A stretch of DNA of 64,000 nt, from assembly GCA_043497085.1 (NCBI GenBank), contig JBIEKI010000014.1, one strand, 5' to 3'. Shown in pieces: positions 31,888 through 39,631 of this stretch. The notes under the pieces were generated by a model. It did not search any database, was not told the DNA's origin, and saw only the letters and a list, made by a program, of their open reading frames with translations. This DNA is from Thalassobacillus sp043497085. Lineage in GTDB: Bacteria; Bacillota; Bacilli; Bacillales; Halobacillaceae. The translations under genes and the position numbers were made by a program. Each line of letters starts with the position of its first letter. The stretch's first letter is position 1.

Positions 31888-33075
31888 TCAACTGGATAGA
31901 CGTACCGTATCTCGTGCGATCATGACTTCCTCGTTAGTTGGAATGATCATGACTTTAACCGGAGAATGCGGATAGTTTACAAATGCTTCTTTCCCGCGCA
32001 CCTGATTTAATGATGGATCCCAGTATACCCCCATGAACTCTAAGCCTTTCAAAACTCGTTCACGAATAGATGTACTGTTCTCTCCGACACCCGCGGTAAA
32101 AACAATGGCGTCTACACCGTGCATACGCGAAGCGTAAGAACCAATGTACTTATGAATACGTGCTGCAAATACTTCCAAGGCCAGCTCCGCACGTTCTTCT
32201 CCTTCTGAAGCTTTTTCTTCGATATCCCGAAGGTCACTGGAGAAACCGGAAAGTGCCAGCATACCACTTTCTTTGTTCAACACATTCATAACTTCCGAAG
32301 CAGACTTCCCTGTTTTATCCATGATGTAAGGTATCAAAGCAGGGTCGATATTACCGGAACGTGTACCCATCGTTACACCGGCCAATGGCGTGAAGCCCAT
32401 AGATGTGTCGATCGATTTTCCTCCTTCAATAGCTGCGATGCTTGCTCCATTACCAAGGTGGCAGGAAATAAGACGCAGCTGTTCAACGGGAAGACCTAAC
32501 ATTTCAGAGGCGCGTTCAGATACATACTTGTGAGAAGTACCATGGAAACCATACTTACGAATTCCATACTTCTCATAGTATTCATACGGCAGACTATATA
32601 AATAAGATTGTTCTGGCATCGTTTGATGGAACGCAGTATCAAACACAGCAACAGATGGCACCTCAGGAAGTACTTGCTTGAATGCCCGGATACCTGTCAG
32701 GTTGGCTGGATTATGCAAAGGAGCCAATTCTGAAACTTCTTCAATTTCCTGAATGACTTCTTCAGTGATCAAAACAGAGTCACTAAAACGTTCCCCTCCA
32801 TGAACGACACGATGTCCTACGCCATCAATCTCATCTAAGGACTCAATGATGCCTGTGGCAGTTAATTTATCCAACAGCATTTTAACTGCTTCCGCATGAT
32901 CAGGAATATCTTGTGTGGTCTTAACTTTTTCTCCGCCCACTTCTATCGTGAAAATAGAATCGTTGATACCGATTCTTTCTACTAAACCTTTAGTTATTAC
33001 TGTTTCTTCCGGCATTTCAATCAGCTGAAATTTCAAAGAAGAACTGCCGGCATTGATTGCTATGATTTTGCTCAA
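31888..33075 (-). CDS. ackA: Acetate kinase
   Basis: AckA converts acetyl phosphate and ADP to acetate and ATP, the last step of overflow metabolism. The 395-residue protein has the ASKHA fold: IAINAGSSSLKFQLIEM at the start, VGHRVVHGGERF, FDTAFHQTMPEQSYLYSLP, YGFHGTSHKYVS, SCHLGNGASIAAIEGGKSIDTSMG (phosphate-binding, given in part: HLGNGASIAAI) and VFTAGVGENS. SD AAGGGGATG lies upstream of the ATG. Its promoter (33123-33151) has an upstream cre, and in B. subtilis ackA is the classic gene activated by CcpA from such a site. Confidence 0.98.
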   Translation of the reverse strand: MSKIIAINAGSSSLKFQLIEMPEETVITKGLVERIGINDSIFTIEVGGEKVKTTQDIPDHAEAVKMLLDKLTATGIIESLDEIDGVGHRVVHGGERFSDSVLITEEVIQEIEEVSELAPLHNPANLTGIRAFKQVLPEVPSVAVFDTAFHQTMPEQSYLYSLPYEYYEKYGIRKYGFHGTSHKYVSERASEMLGLPVEQLRLISCHLGNGASIAAIEGGKSIDTSMGFTPLAGVTMGTRSGNIDPALIPYIMDKTGKSASEVMNVLNKESGMLALSGFSSDLRDIEEKASEGEERAELALEVFAARIHKYIGSYASRMHGVDAIVFTAGVGENSTSIRERVLKGLEFMGVYWDPSLNQVRGKEAFVNYPHSPVKVMIIPTNEEVMIARDTVRLSS

Positions 33076-33122
33076 GGTATTTCATCCCCTTAAATTAGGC
33101 TCTCTAGTATCATTCCATTACC

Positions 33123-33151
33123 ATTTAATCACCCGGCGTTGACATTTTCAA
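33123..33151 (-). promoter_or_regulatory. ackA promoter
   Basis: On the minus strand TTGAAA, a 17-bp spacer and TTAAAT suggest a start near 33116, about 40 nt before the ackA ATG. Confidence 0.55.
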
Positions 33152-33165
33152 GGTGCAAGAGTAAA

Positions 33166-33179
33166 TGGTAACGTTTACG
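33166..33179. promoter_or_regulatory. cre site upstream of ackA
   Basis: On the minus strand CGTAAACGTTACCA matches the cre consensus at 13 of 14 positions, inside the near-palindrome ATGGTAACGTTTACGCAT (33165-33182). Its centre is about 57 bp upstream of the inferred start of transcription, matching the activating cre of B. subtilis ackA. Confidence 0.75.
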
Positions 33180-33204
33180 CATTAAAATCTTTATTTTCTC
33201 ATAA

Positions 33205-34191
33205 TTACGAAGAATGATTTTTTTCGAACCACTGGTTGATTTGTGCAAGAATATCAGCCATAGCATTATGATTTTTGAATGATGGAAGCTTGGCCAGTAA
33301 CGCTTCTTTCGGTGCTTCAGTACCTTTTCCTTTCTTTTGCAGGACCAGAATACTTTTAGCATGTTTTTCTTCTTTAAATAGAGCCTCTGGCAACTGCAAC
33401 ATTCCTACAATATGTGCATGTTCTCTCAAGAAGGCATTCAGCTGGGTAGCCTGATCACTCTCAAATAAAAAGTTAGGGATGACAAACATTAAATAGCCCC
33501 CCTGCTTTGTATAACGTAAGCTTTGTTCAATGAATAGATGATGGGCGTACGAATGTCCATCTTCTGCTTTCAACTTATATTCTTCGGCCTGAACATCATC
33601 TGGGTAGTAGCCGACTGGTAAATCAGCTAAAACAAAGTCTACCGGCTCTAATAAAAATGGCCGTAAGCTGTCCTGATGGAAGAATTCGATTTCTGTTTTT
33701 TGCAAATTTGCATTAGCCAGAGCTAGTTTCATCAACGTTTCATCTACATCACTACCATACGCAGCAACCTGTTTGTCTAACTGATTAAGTACAGCTGTCA
33801 AGAGGTTGGCTGTACCACAGGCAGGGTCGAATATCCGTAACTCTTGTGCATTTTTGAATAATCGTTGGGTAAGATACCCCATAAACATGGCCACCGTATC
33901 AGGAGTAATAAGGTGCTGTTGCTGGGTAGCACCCTTCATTCCTTTTAAAATAGCCAGCTGTGTCGCTTTTCGGATTTCTTCTTTTTCAAATTTGTTCAAA
34001 TCAATTTCTTTCAGGTGTTTTTCCAATTGCTGTTTCAGCAGATCAGCCATATCATCAAATGGTGCATAGTGGTATAAAACATCCAAAGCATCTGCCACAG
34101 ATTCTAAGTATGTTGTATTCTCCTGATATTCTATTGCAGTAGCAGCTTCGTCAATCCATTCAAATAATTCTTCTACATGTGTTTGTTGCAT
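33205..34191 (-). CDS. ytxK: YtxK, adenine-specific methyltransferase-like protein
   Basis: The 328-residue protein has an N-terminal helical part and a class I methyltransferase domain of N6-adenine type. Motif I is IFDPACGTANLLTAVL near residue 132; the catalytic (N/D)PP(Y/F) motif reads DLPVGYYP near residue 205, an altered form also seen in B. subtilis YtxK, so DNA methylation is uncertain. It precedes ackA and follows tpx, the same order as B. subtilis. TTG (34194) and ATG (34191) starts share SD AAGGAGG; ATG is chosen. Confidence 0.92.
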   Translation of the reverse strand: MQQTHVEELFEWIDEAATAIEYQENTTYLESVADALDVLYHYAPFDDMADLLKQQLEKHLKEIDLNKFEKEEIRKATQLAILKGMKGATQQQHLITPDTVAMFMGYLTQRLFKNAQELRIFDPACGTANLLTAVLNQLDKQVAAYGSDVDETLMKLALANANLQKTEIEFFHQDSLRPFLLEPVDFVLADLPVGYYPDDVQAEEYKLKAEDGHSYAHHLFIEQSLRYTKQGGYLMFVIPNFLFESDQATQLNAFLREHAHIVGMLQLPEALFKEEKHAKSILVLQKKGKGTEAPKEALLAKLPSFKNHNAMADILAQINQWFEKNHSS

Positions 34192-34253
34192 CAATCTGAT
34201 CCTCCTTACGGTTCCCCTGTCCGTCTCTGTGATTCAAAGTATAAAAACAAGCA

Positions 34254-34286
34254 AATGGCGCATTCAATTTAAGAAATGCGCCATGT
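34254..34286 (-). terminator. tpx terminator
   Basis: ATGGCGCAT (34255-34263) and ATGCGCCAT (34276-34284) form a 9-bp perfect stem; on the minus strand TTGCTTGTTTTTAT follows. Confidence 0.8.
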
Positions 34287-34346
34287 TGGTCTCTACGATA
34301 TCTTATTTCCTATCCGATCATACAATTTAGCTGTAAGCCAGTCAAC

Positions 34347-34847
34347 TTACTTGGCTTGTTCTACTGCAGCGATCGCTGACTCATAATCCGGATGGTTCGT
34401 CGCTTCACTGACATATTCAACATAAGTGACCTTATTTTCTGAATCGACAACGAACACGGAACGCGCCAATAGACGAAGTTCTTCAATCAACACACCATAT
34501 GCTTTTCCGAAGGAAGCATCACGATGATCAGACAATGTGTCTACATTTTCAATACCTTCAGCACCACACCAGCGCTTTTGCGCAAATGGGAGGTCCATAC
34601 TGATAGTCAAAACTTTGACATTACCCAGCTTTGTTGCTTCTTCATTGAAACGACGTGTCTGCTCGGCACAAACGCCAGTGTCAAGAGAAGGAACTACACT
34701 GATCAATTTGACGCTGTCTTTGTAGTCATCAAGGGTCACTTCACTAAGATCATTGGCAAGCACCTTGAAATCTGGAGCTTTGTCCCCTACCTTAATTTCT
34801 TCCCCTACTAGTGTCACTGGATTTTCCTTAAAAGTGATTGAAGCCAT
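34347..34847 (-). CDS. tpx: Thiol peroxidase
   Basis: Tpx is an atypical 2-Cys peroxiredoxin that reduces peroxides with thioredoxin. The 166-residue protein shows the peroxidatic cysteine in SVVPSLDTGVCAEQTRRF (near residue 60; CAEQTRR) and the resolving cysteine in FAQKRWCGAEGIENV (near residue 94), with PDFKVLANDLSEVTLDDY before. SD AAGGAGGACGAGG precedes the ATG. It is in the B. subtilis ytxK-tpx-ytfJ order, with its own terminator. Confidence 0.97.
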   Translation of the reverse strand: MASITFKENPVTLVGEEIKVGDKAPDFKVLANDLSEVTLDDYKDSVKLISVVPSLDTGVCAEQTRRFNEEATKLGNVKVLTISMDLPFAQKRWCGAEGIENVDTLSDHRDASFGKAYGVLIEELRLLARSVFVVDSENKVTYVEYVSEATNHPDYESAIAAVEQAK

Positions 34848-34883
34848 TTCCTCGTCCTCCTTGCTTTATATTTAAAATTATCG

Positions 34884-34924
34884 CAAAAAAAAACTGCCTA
34901 TCTTTATTATGAAGGCAGTTTTCA
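34884..34924 (-). terminator. ytfJ terminator
   Basis: AAACTGCCT and AGGCAGTTT (extended by one mismatch) form a stem; on the minus strand a TTTTTTTTT run follows. Confidence 0.9.
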
Positions 34925-34942
34925 AACTTGTCTAACGTTAAC

Positions 34943-35404
34943 CTATAAAAGGTCGGAAGAAGAACGTCTGGATTGTTGTTGACCTCCGCTTTTGCCACCC
35001 TTTTGCAGCAGTTCTTGAATTTTTTCTATTACAGGCGGTGCTAAATCCAACATTCTCTCGTAAAGGTGGGTTTGTTCGTTCAAATGGATCATCTGGACTC
35101 CCTGTTTTCTCACGATTAAAAAGGCGATTGGAGTAATGGAAACCCCGCCACCGCTGCCGCCACCAAATGGCAATTCTTCTTCTGTTTGATCCTGACTTTG
35201 TCCATCTTGCCCTTGTTGTCCACCGCTTTTTGCTTTGAATTCGCTGCCGCCGGCGGCAAAGCCGAACCCAACTCGGGAAACCGGGATGATAATACTGCCA
35301 TCAGGCGATTCAACCGGCTCTCCGACAATTGTATTGACATCAATCATTTCTTTCAGACTATCCATTGCTGTGGTCATCAGACCTTGAATCGGATGCTCAT
35401 TCAT
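34943..35404 (-). CDS. ytfJ: Sporulation protein YtfJ (GerW)
   Basis: The 153-residue protein matches YtfJ, a forespore protein important for germination lipase activity in Bacillus. The N-terminus HPIQGLMTTAMDSLKEMIDVNTIVGEPVESPDGSIIIPVSRVGFGFAAGGSEF (shown in part: DSLKEMIDVNTIVGEPV) is the family core; GGGSGGGVSITPIAFLIV follows after a Gln/Gly-rich linker. SD AGGAGGT is 6 bp before the ATG. It lies 36 bp after ytfI and is probably cotranscribed. Confidence 0.93.
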   Translation of the reverse strand: MNEHPIQGLMTTAMDSLKEMIDVNTIVGEPVESPDGSIIIPVSRVGFGFAAGGSEFKAKSGGQQGQDGQSQDQTEEELPFGGGSGGGVSITPIAFLIVRKQGVQMIHLNEQTHLYERMLDLAPPVIEKIQELLQKGGKSGGQQQSRRSSSDLL

Positions 35405-35440
35405 GCTATTACCTCCTGCTAATCATCTGGCTTTTTCAGG

Positions 35441-36001
35441 CTATCTGTTCACGTATCGTAACCACACATATATAGCCTTACCAAGCCGGAAAGAAAATAT
35501 ACCATCTGCAAGCACATGAAAGCATGGCACTTGAAAGGAAGGCTCAACCCGGAAATGTGCAGGTTTCTTTATGATGAACAAATGGTTGATCAATTGTTCC
35601 AGGAGGGAAGCAACCGCAATCAATCCACCCGCAATGGAACCAGTCGACGAAGCATTTCCTGTACCTACACGCATGACACTATTCATTTTATGTACCGTGA
35701 CCGCTCTCCCCATTTGCAACAACTGATGCACGTCTAAATTCCTTTTCTTATCGTCTGTTGATTTTTGTTTCCATAACTCTTCTGCTTTTTTCTCTACTTT
35801 TGCCAACTCCGCTTCACTCTCTACCATATGGTTGAAATCGATGTGCTTGCGATATACAGGCAGAAAACCCAAATAAGCGACTAAAGTAAGCCGCTTGTCG
35901 ATAGGCAGGATTTCTAATTGAAACCGGAGCGATATTTTGATGAATAGCAACCCCACCAGTGTGATTATCAACAATAATAAGGCAATCCAAATCCATTCCA
36001 T
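35441..36001 (-). CDS. ytfI: DUF2953 protein YtfI
   Basis: The 186-residue protein has an N-terminal membrane segment (residues 3-22: WIWIALLLLIITLVGLLFI) and the DUF2953 pattern, including a C-terminal hydrophobic part (SIAGGLIAVASLLEQLINHL and FRVEPSFQ). In B. subtilis ytfI precedes ytfJ as here. Role in sporulation is likely but unproved. SD AGGTGAGG precedes the ATG. It is divergent from nadF. Confidence 0.85.
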   Translation of the reverse strand: MEWIWIALLLLIITLVGLLFIKISLRFQLEILPIDKRLTLVAYLGFLPVYRKHIDFNHMVESEAELAKVEKKAEELWKQKSTDDKKRNLDVHQLLQMGRAVTVHKMNSVMRVGTGNASSTGSIAGGLIAVASLLEQLINHLFIIKKPAHFRVEPSFQVPCFHVLADGIFSFRLGKAIYVWLRYVNR

Positions 36002-36152
36002 GAGGCCTCACCTGCTTACTAGTATCAGCATTAGCACAAACGAATAAACATAATTCAGCAATAATTTTCATACAATGGGTGGCTTCCTGTCATTTCCCCT
36101 TACAAGCTGGAGATGATAAAATAAAGAGTACCAAATAGAGGGAGGCATACAT

Positions 36153-36956
36153 ATGTCGAATAACAGACAAAACCTTTTTTTCTATTATCCACCAAACGAA
36201 GAGCTTGATATAAAGCTACAGCCATTATTTGAGCTTGCTGAAAAAAATGGTTTTACCATATTGGATGATGCGAAAGATGCAAATATCATAATTAGTGTCG
36301 GAGGAGACGGAACATTCCTTCAAGCTGTCAGAAAAACAGGCTTCCGCCAGGACTGCCTATACGTAGGTATCCGAAGAGAAGACGAAGCCGGCCTATACTG
36401 TGATTTTAATATTGATGACTTTGACACCATGGTCGACTCCATGGTCAATGCCGACTTGGAAGTCAGAAGATTTCCTGTTATTGAAGCGACCGTCAATAAT
36501 GAATCGACCATGCTCTGTTTAAATGAATGCAGTCTGCGTTCCACATTAATAAAAACAATTGTAGTGGACGTTCTTATCGACGATCGTCCATTCGAGACAT
36601 TCCGTGGTGATGGTTTAGTGGTAGCGACACCAACTGGAAGCACCGGTTACAACAAATCAACCAAAGGTGCGGTGATTGATCCGAAGCTGCCATGTTTTCA
36701 GGTGAGTGAAATCGCATCACTAAATAATAATCGTTACCGTACACTTGGCTCCCCATTTGTATTAAGTGGAGAAAGAACATTGAAGTTAAATGTGCAACAG
36801 GATGGTAATGATTATCCAATCATCGGTATGGATAATGAAGCGTACTCTATCCGTAACATTAAAGAATTGTCCATAAATCTTAGTGACCGTGTCATCAAGA
36901 CTGTCAAAATGAAAGATAATACTTTCTGGGATCGCGTTCAGCGAACCTTCTTATAA
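36153..36956 (+). CDS. nadF: NAD kinase 2
   Basis: This enzyme phosphorylates NAD to NADP. The 267-residue protein has the GGDGT signature in NIIISVGGDGTFLQAVRKTG near residue 53 (shown in part: SVGGDGTFLQ), LNECSLRST, and GDGLVVATPTGSTGYNKSTKGA with the second conserved block (TPTGSTGY). B. subtilis has two paralogues; this position next to ytfI corresponds to NadF (YtdI). SD AGGGAGG precedes the ATG. A very strong terminator follows. Confidence 0.95.
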   Translation: MSNNRQNLFFYYPPNEELDIKLQPLFELAEKNGFTILDDAKDANIIISVGGDGTFLQAVRKTGFRQDCLYVGIRREDEAGLYCDFNIDDFDTMVDSMVNADLEVRRFPVIEATVNNESTMLCLNECSLRSTLIKTIVVDVLIDDRPFETFRGDGLVVATPTGSTGYNKSTKGAVIDPKLPCFQVSEIASLNNNRYRTLGSPFVLSGERTLKLNVQQDGNDYPIIGMDNEAYSIRNIKELSINLSDRVIKTVKMKDNTFWDRVQRTFL

Positions 36957-37003
36957 AATAATAAAGGCCTGGCACTAACTAAATGTGCCAGGCCTTTATT
37001 ATT
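36957..37003 (+). terminator. nadF terminator
   Basis: AATAAAGGCCTGGCAC pairs with GTGCCAGGCCTTTATT (16 bp) around ACTAACTAAAT minus flanks, followed by ATTTG. It is one of the strongest hairpins in the window. Confidence 0.9.
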
Positions 37004-37071
37004 TGCTCGTTATACGTTGTTGATTTTTCATAAGAGCTTATTCAACAAAAGCGCCGAAAAGTCGAAGACTT

Positions 37072-37241
37072 GATTTCGAGATGTTTGAAGGAGTTTAGGT
37101 CGTTGGGGAAGGATTCGCTTTCCTGCGGGGGACCTGGCGAGCTTCCTCGGGCTATCGCCCTGTGGGATCTCACCTAGATCCTTCTCCCGCGGGAGTCTCA
37201 CCCTTCCCCCACGCCCTTTACCGTATAAGACACTCGAAATC
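37072..37241 (-). repeat. TIR hairpin repeat, copy D (full)
   Basis: GATTTCGAG and CTCGAAATC are 9-bp terminal inverted repeats 170 bp apart. The GC-rich interior is the reverse complement of copy B (GGGATCTC, TTCTCCCGCGGGAGTCTC). It lies 84 bp from copy E in opposite orientation. No transposase is encoded, so it is MITE-like or REP-like. Confidence 0.8.
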
Positions 37242-37325
37242 GTGCTTGAAAAGTTCAGCCTTATTTTGTGAAGAGAATCCTATTAACTCGTAGTTTCTGT
37301 CCAAAAGCATACTATTCTTAAGAGA

Positions 37326-37496
37326 AGTTTCGAGATTCTAACCATTGTATGGTGGAGGGGAAAACGGTGAGACTCCTGTGGGAGGAACATGATCGGTGAG
37401 ATCCCGCAAGGCGAAGCCTGAGGAAGCTCACCACATGCCCACGGAAAGCGATCCGTTTTCCCCTCCACCATAATCGCTACCTAAAGTCTCGAAACT
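37326..37496 (+). repeat. TIR hairpin repeat, copy E (full)
   Basis: AGTTTCGAGA and TCTCGAAACT are perfect 10-bp terminal inverted repeats, 171 bp in all. Inside, ATGGTGGAGGGGAAAACGG (37349-37367) pairs perfectly over 19 bp with 37453-37471. The flank after the right end (GAGTCTTCAGCAAAAGG) also follows copy B. The open frame read through it is not a gene. Confidence 0.85.
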
Positions 37497-37556
37497 GAGT
37501 CTTCAGCAAAAGGAAGCTTATCTGTAAAATCAACTTTGAAATTTACCAGAGCATTA

Positions 37557-39149
37557 TTAAGTTCTTTGATATACAACTTCTCCATCTACTACCGTCATGG
37601 ACACATTCGTATCGACAATTTCATGGGCTGCAAGCGTAAATAAGTCTCGATCTAATACAGTAAAGTCCGCAGTGTAACCCTCTTTTATTTTGCCTCGGTC
37701 GTGTTCATGTTTGATTGCAAATGCACTTCCGCTCGTATACAGCGATATCGCTTCATACATAGACAGCTGCTGGGAAGGATTATAGACTTTCTGATCATAG
37801 CTTGCCCGCCGTTCGACTGCGGCTCGAATACCCAACAAAGGATTGATCTCTTCGATCGGTGCATCTGAGCCTCCTGCACAAGGAATACCTTTATCTAATA
37901 AGGTTTTCCATGCATAAGCATGTTTCAGACGATGCTCACCGATTCGGTCGATTACCCAAGGGAAATCTGAAGCGACAAAAGTTGGCTGTAAATCCAATAT
38001 GACATTCAAGCCGGTCAATTTCTCATATAATTCTTCGCGCATTATTTGTGCATGAATAATACGGTCTCTTTCGCCAGTAGATAAAGGATTTTCTTGAAGA
38101 ATATCTGCGATTGTCTCAACTGCCTGGTCCCCAATTGCATGTATTGCTACAGGCATTTGTTTGTCCCTGGCCTGATGGATAAGTTTTTCTAAAGATTTCT
38201 TATCATGGATAGCTACACCACGATTCAGCGGGTCATCTGCATAAGCTTCTGATAACCAGGCTGTCCTTCCGCCAAGGGCCCCATCGGAAAATATTTTCAT
38301 GGCACCTAATTCAACAAAATCCGTACCACTTTTAAACTTATACCCATTTTCATGCATATCTTCCACGACTTCATGATGTACCAATAAATGAGCCCGAAAC
38401 TTCAATCGCTTCTCATCGATCACTGCCCGAAAAGCATCAAATGTTTTTTGAAAACCACCATAGTAATTCAAGTCTTCACTATGGCCGCCAACCAAACCAT
38501 TCATGTGCATATCATTTACGGCCAGTTTTAACGCCCGTTCCAGGTATTGTGGGGTCACTTCCGGCATCGCTTGTTTGACAAGCTCCTGTGCTTGATCATG
38601 AAAGTAGCCAAGCGGTTCCCCTAGTTCAGAGCGAACAATCAGTCCGCCTTGAGGATCCGGTGTAGCAGCCGTTACTCCCCCGAGCTCCATTGCCTTTGAG
38701 TTGGCAAGCAGTGCATGTCGGCAAATCCTTGTCAGCATCATGGGATGGTCGGTGGTAATTTCATCGAGTTCATCTTTATAAATGATCCGCTGGTCTTCCC
38801 ATTGATTTTCATTCCACCCCTCACCAATGATCCATTCCCCTTTAGGGATCTGCTCGGCATGCTGCCTCAAAGCCCATTTCACTTCCTCAGCAGATTTCAT
38901 AAAAGACAAATCCAGCCGTTGAAGACGCTCGCCATGTCCAATAATATGTAAGTGGCTATCCACAAATCCCGGATACATGACGTGACCCATCAAGTTATAT
39001 TCTTTCGTCAACTGTTTTTCATGCTTTTGATACAGCTGCTGGGTATTTCCTACTGCAATAATTTTTCCCTTATCTGTAACTACTGCTTCTACCCATTCCC
39101 CTTCTTTCTCCATTGTATAAATTTTGCCACCATACCATAATTCCGGCAT
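37557..39149 (-). CDS. Amidohydrolase-3 family protein (YtcJ-like)
   Basis: The 530-residue protein is of the amidohydrolase_3 family, similar to B. subtilis YtcJ. It has an N-terminal beta part (GKIYTMEKEGEW), metal-binding VDSHLHIIGHGE (HxH, near residue 64), a metal motif AIHAIGDQAVETIAD (near residue 338), HAQIMREE, and GGSDAPIEEINPLLGI near residue 445. These are the ligands for a zinc-type hydrolase acting on C-N bonds; the substrate is not known. Upstream of the ATG is GGGAGAAGG. Its 3' end abuts repeat copy E. The ytcJ homology is by family pattern only. Confidence 0.85.
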   Translation of the reverse strand: MPELWYGGKIYTMEKEGEWVEAVVTDKGKIIAVGNTQQLYQKHEKQLTKEYNLMGHVMYPGFVDSHLHIIGHGERLQRLDLSFMKSAEEVKWALRQHAEQIPKGEWIIGEGWNENQWEDQRIIYKDELDEITTDHPMMLTRICRHALLANSKAMELGGVTAATPDPQGGLIVRSELGEPLGYFHDQAQELVKQAMPEVTPQYLERALKLAVNDMHMNGLVGGHSEDLNYYGGFQKTFDAFRAVIDEKRLKFRAHLLVHHEVVEDMHENGYKFKSGTDFVELGAMKIFSDGALGGRTAWLSEAYADDPLNRGVAIHDKKSLEKLIHQARDKQMPVAIHAIGDQAVETIADILQENPLSTGERDRIIHAQIMREELYEKLTGLNVILDLQPTFVASDFPWVIDRIGEHRLKHAYAWKTLLDKGIPCAGGSDAPIEEINPLLGIRAAVERRASYDQKVYNPSQQLSMYEAISLYTSGSAFAIKHEHDRGKIKEGYTADFTVLDRDLFTLAAHEIVDTNVSMTVVDGEVVYQRT

Positions 39150-39267
39150 AATACCTTCTCCCTTCTTAATAAAAATAATGCATTTTTGCTTTTCCGGTCT
39201 ATTTAAGAGTAAACAACATAACCGTTTTACAGAACTTAATAGTTAATAACACCATACATTTATCATA

Positions 39268-39300
39268 AAGAAAAGCCTTGCTGAAGAACAGCAAGACTTT
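39268..39300 (-). terminator. SASP gene terminator
   Basis: AAAGTCTTGCTG and CAGCAAGGCTTT pair with one mismatch; on the minus strand TCTTTATG follows. Confidence 0.8.
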
Positions 39301-39322
39301 AGCCATACATATAATTTTTTAG

Positions 39323-39523
39323 TTATTGTTGTCCACCAAATTGTTGCTCAGCTTGTTGAACCAAGCGTTTAGTGATTTCACCACCAACAGAACCGTTGGC
39401 ACGGGAAGTTGAATCTGGACCAAGTTGAACACCGAACTCTTGAGCGATTTCAGTTTTCATTTGGTTCAAAGCTTGTTGTACACCAGGTACTACTAATTGG
39501 TTTGAGCTGTTGTTGTTCGCCAT
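39323..39523 (-). CDS. Alpha/beta-type small acid-soluble spore protein
   Basis: This 66-residue DNA-binding protein coats forespore DNA and protects it from UV and heat. The family core is visible: NQLVVPGVQQALNQMKTEIA, the germination protease site KTEIAQEFGV at residues 28-37, and SRANGSVGGEITKRLVQQAEQQ. It corresponds to the SspA-type gene next to thiI in B. subtilis. The ATG has SD GAGGAGGTG. A sigma-G-like promoter (39548-39578) lies just upstream. Confidence 0.95.
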   Translation of the reverse strand: MANNNSSNQLVVPGVQQALNQMKTEIAQEFGVQLGPDSTSRANGSVGGEITKRLVQQAEQQFGGQQ

Positions 39524-39535
39524 GTTGTTTCACCT

Positions 39536-39564
39536 CCTCGTTACTTCTATCATGCGTAACGAGG
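39536..39564. promoter_or_regulatory. 9-bp palindrome spanning the SASP -10 element
   Basis: CCTCGTTAC (39536-39544) and GTAACGAGG (39556-39564) are perfect inverted repeats with an 11-bp spacer. The spacer carries the sigma-G -10 box, and the SD overlaps the distal arm. It may be an operator or a local DNA structure. Confidence 0.5.
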
Positions 39565-39578
39565 ATTTTTTTCATTCA
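39548..39578 (-). promoter_or_regulatory. Sigma-G-type promoter of the SASP gene
   Basis: On the minus strand TGAATG, 18 bp and CATGATA resemble the sigma-G consensus (TGMATA, 17-18 bp, CATACTA). SASP genes are classic sigma-G targets. Confidence 0.65.
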
Positions 39579-39631
39579 AATCTTACACTGGTATTTGTTT
39601 CTAGTAGACTGAATGTTGTCATAGCGCATTT

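Noticed and set aside
37283..37471. 62-residue minus-strand open frame
   Set aside because: It lies within repeat copy E and has no SD.
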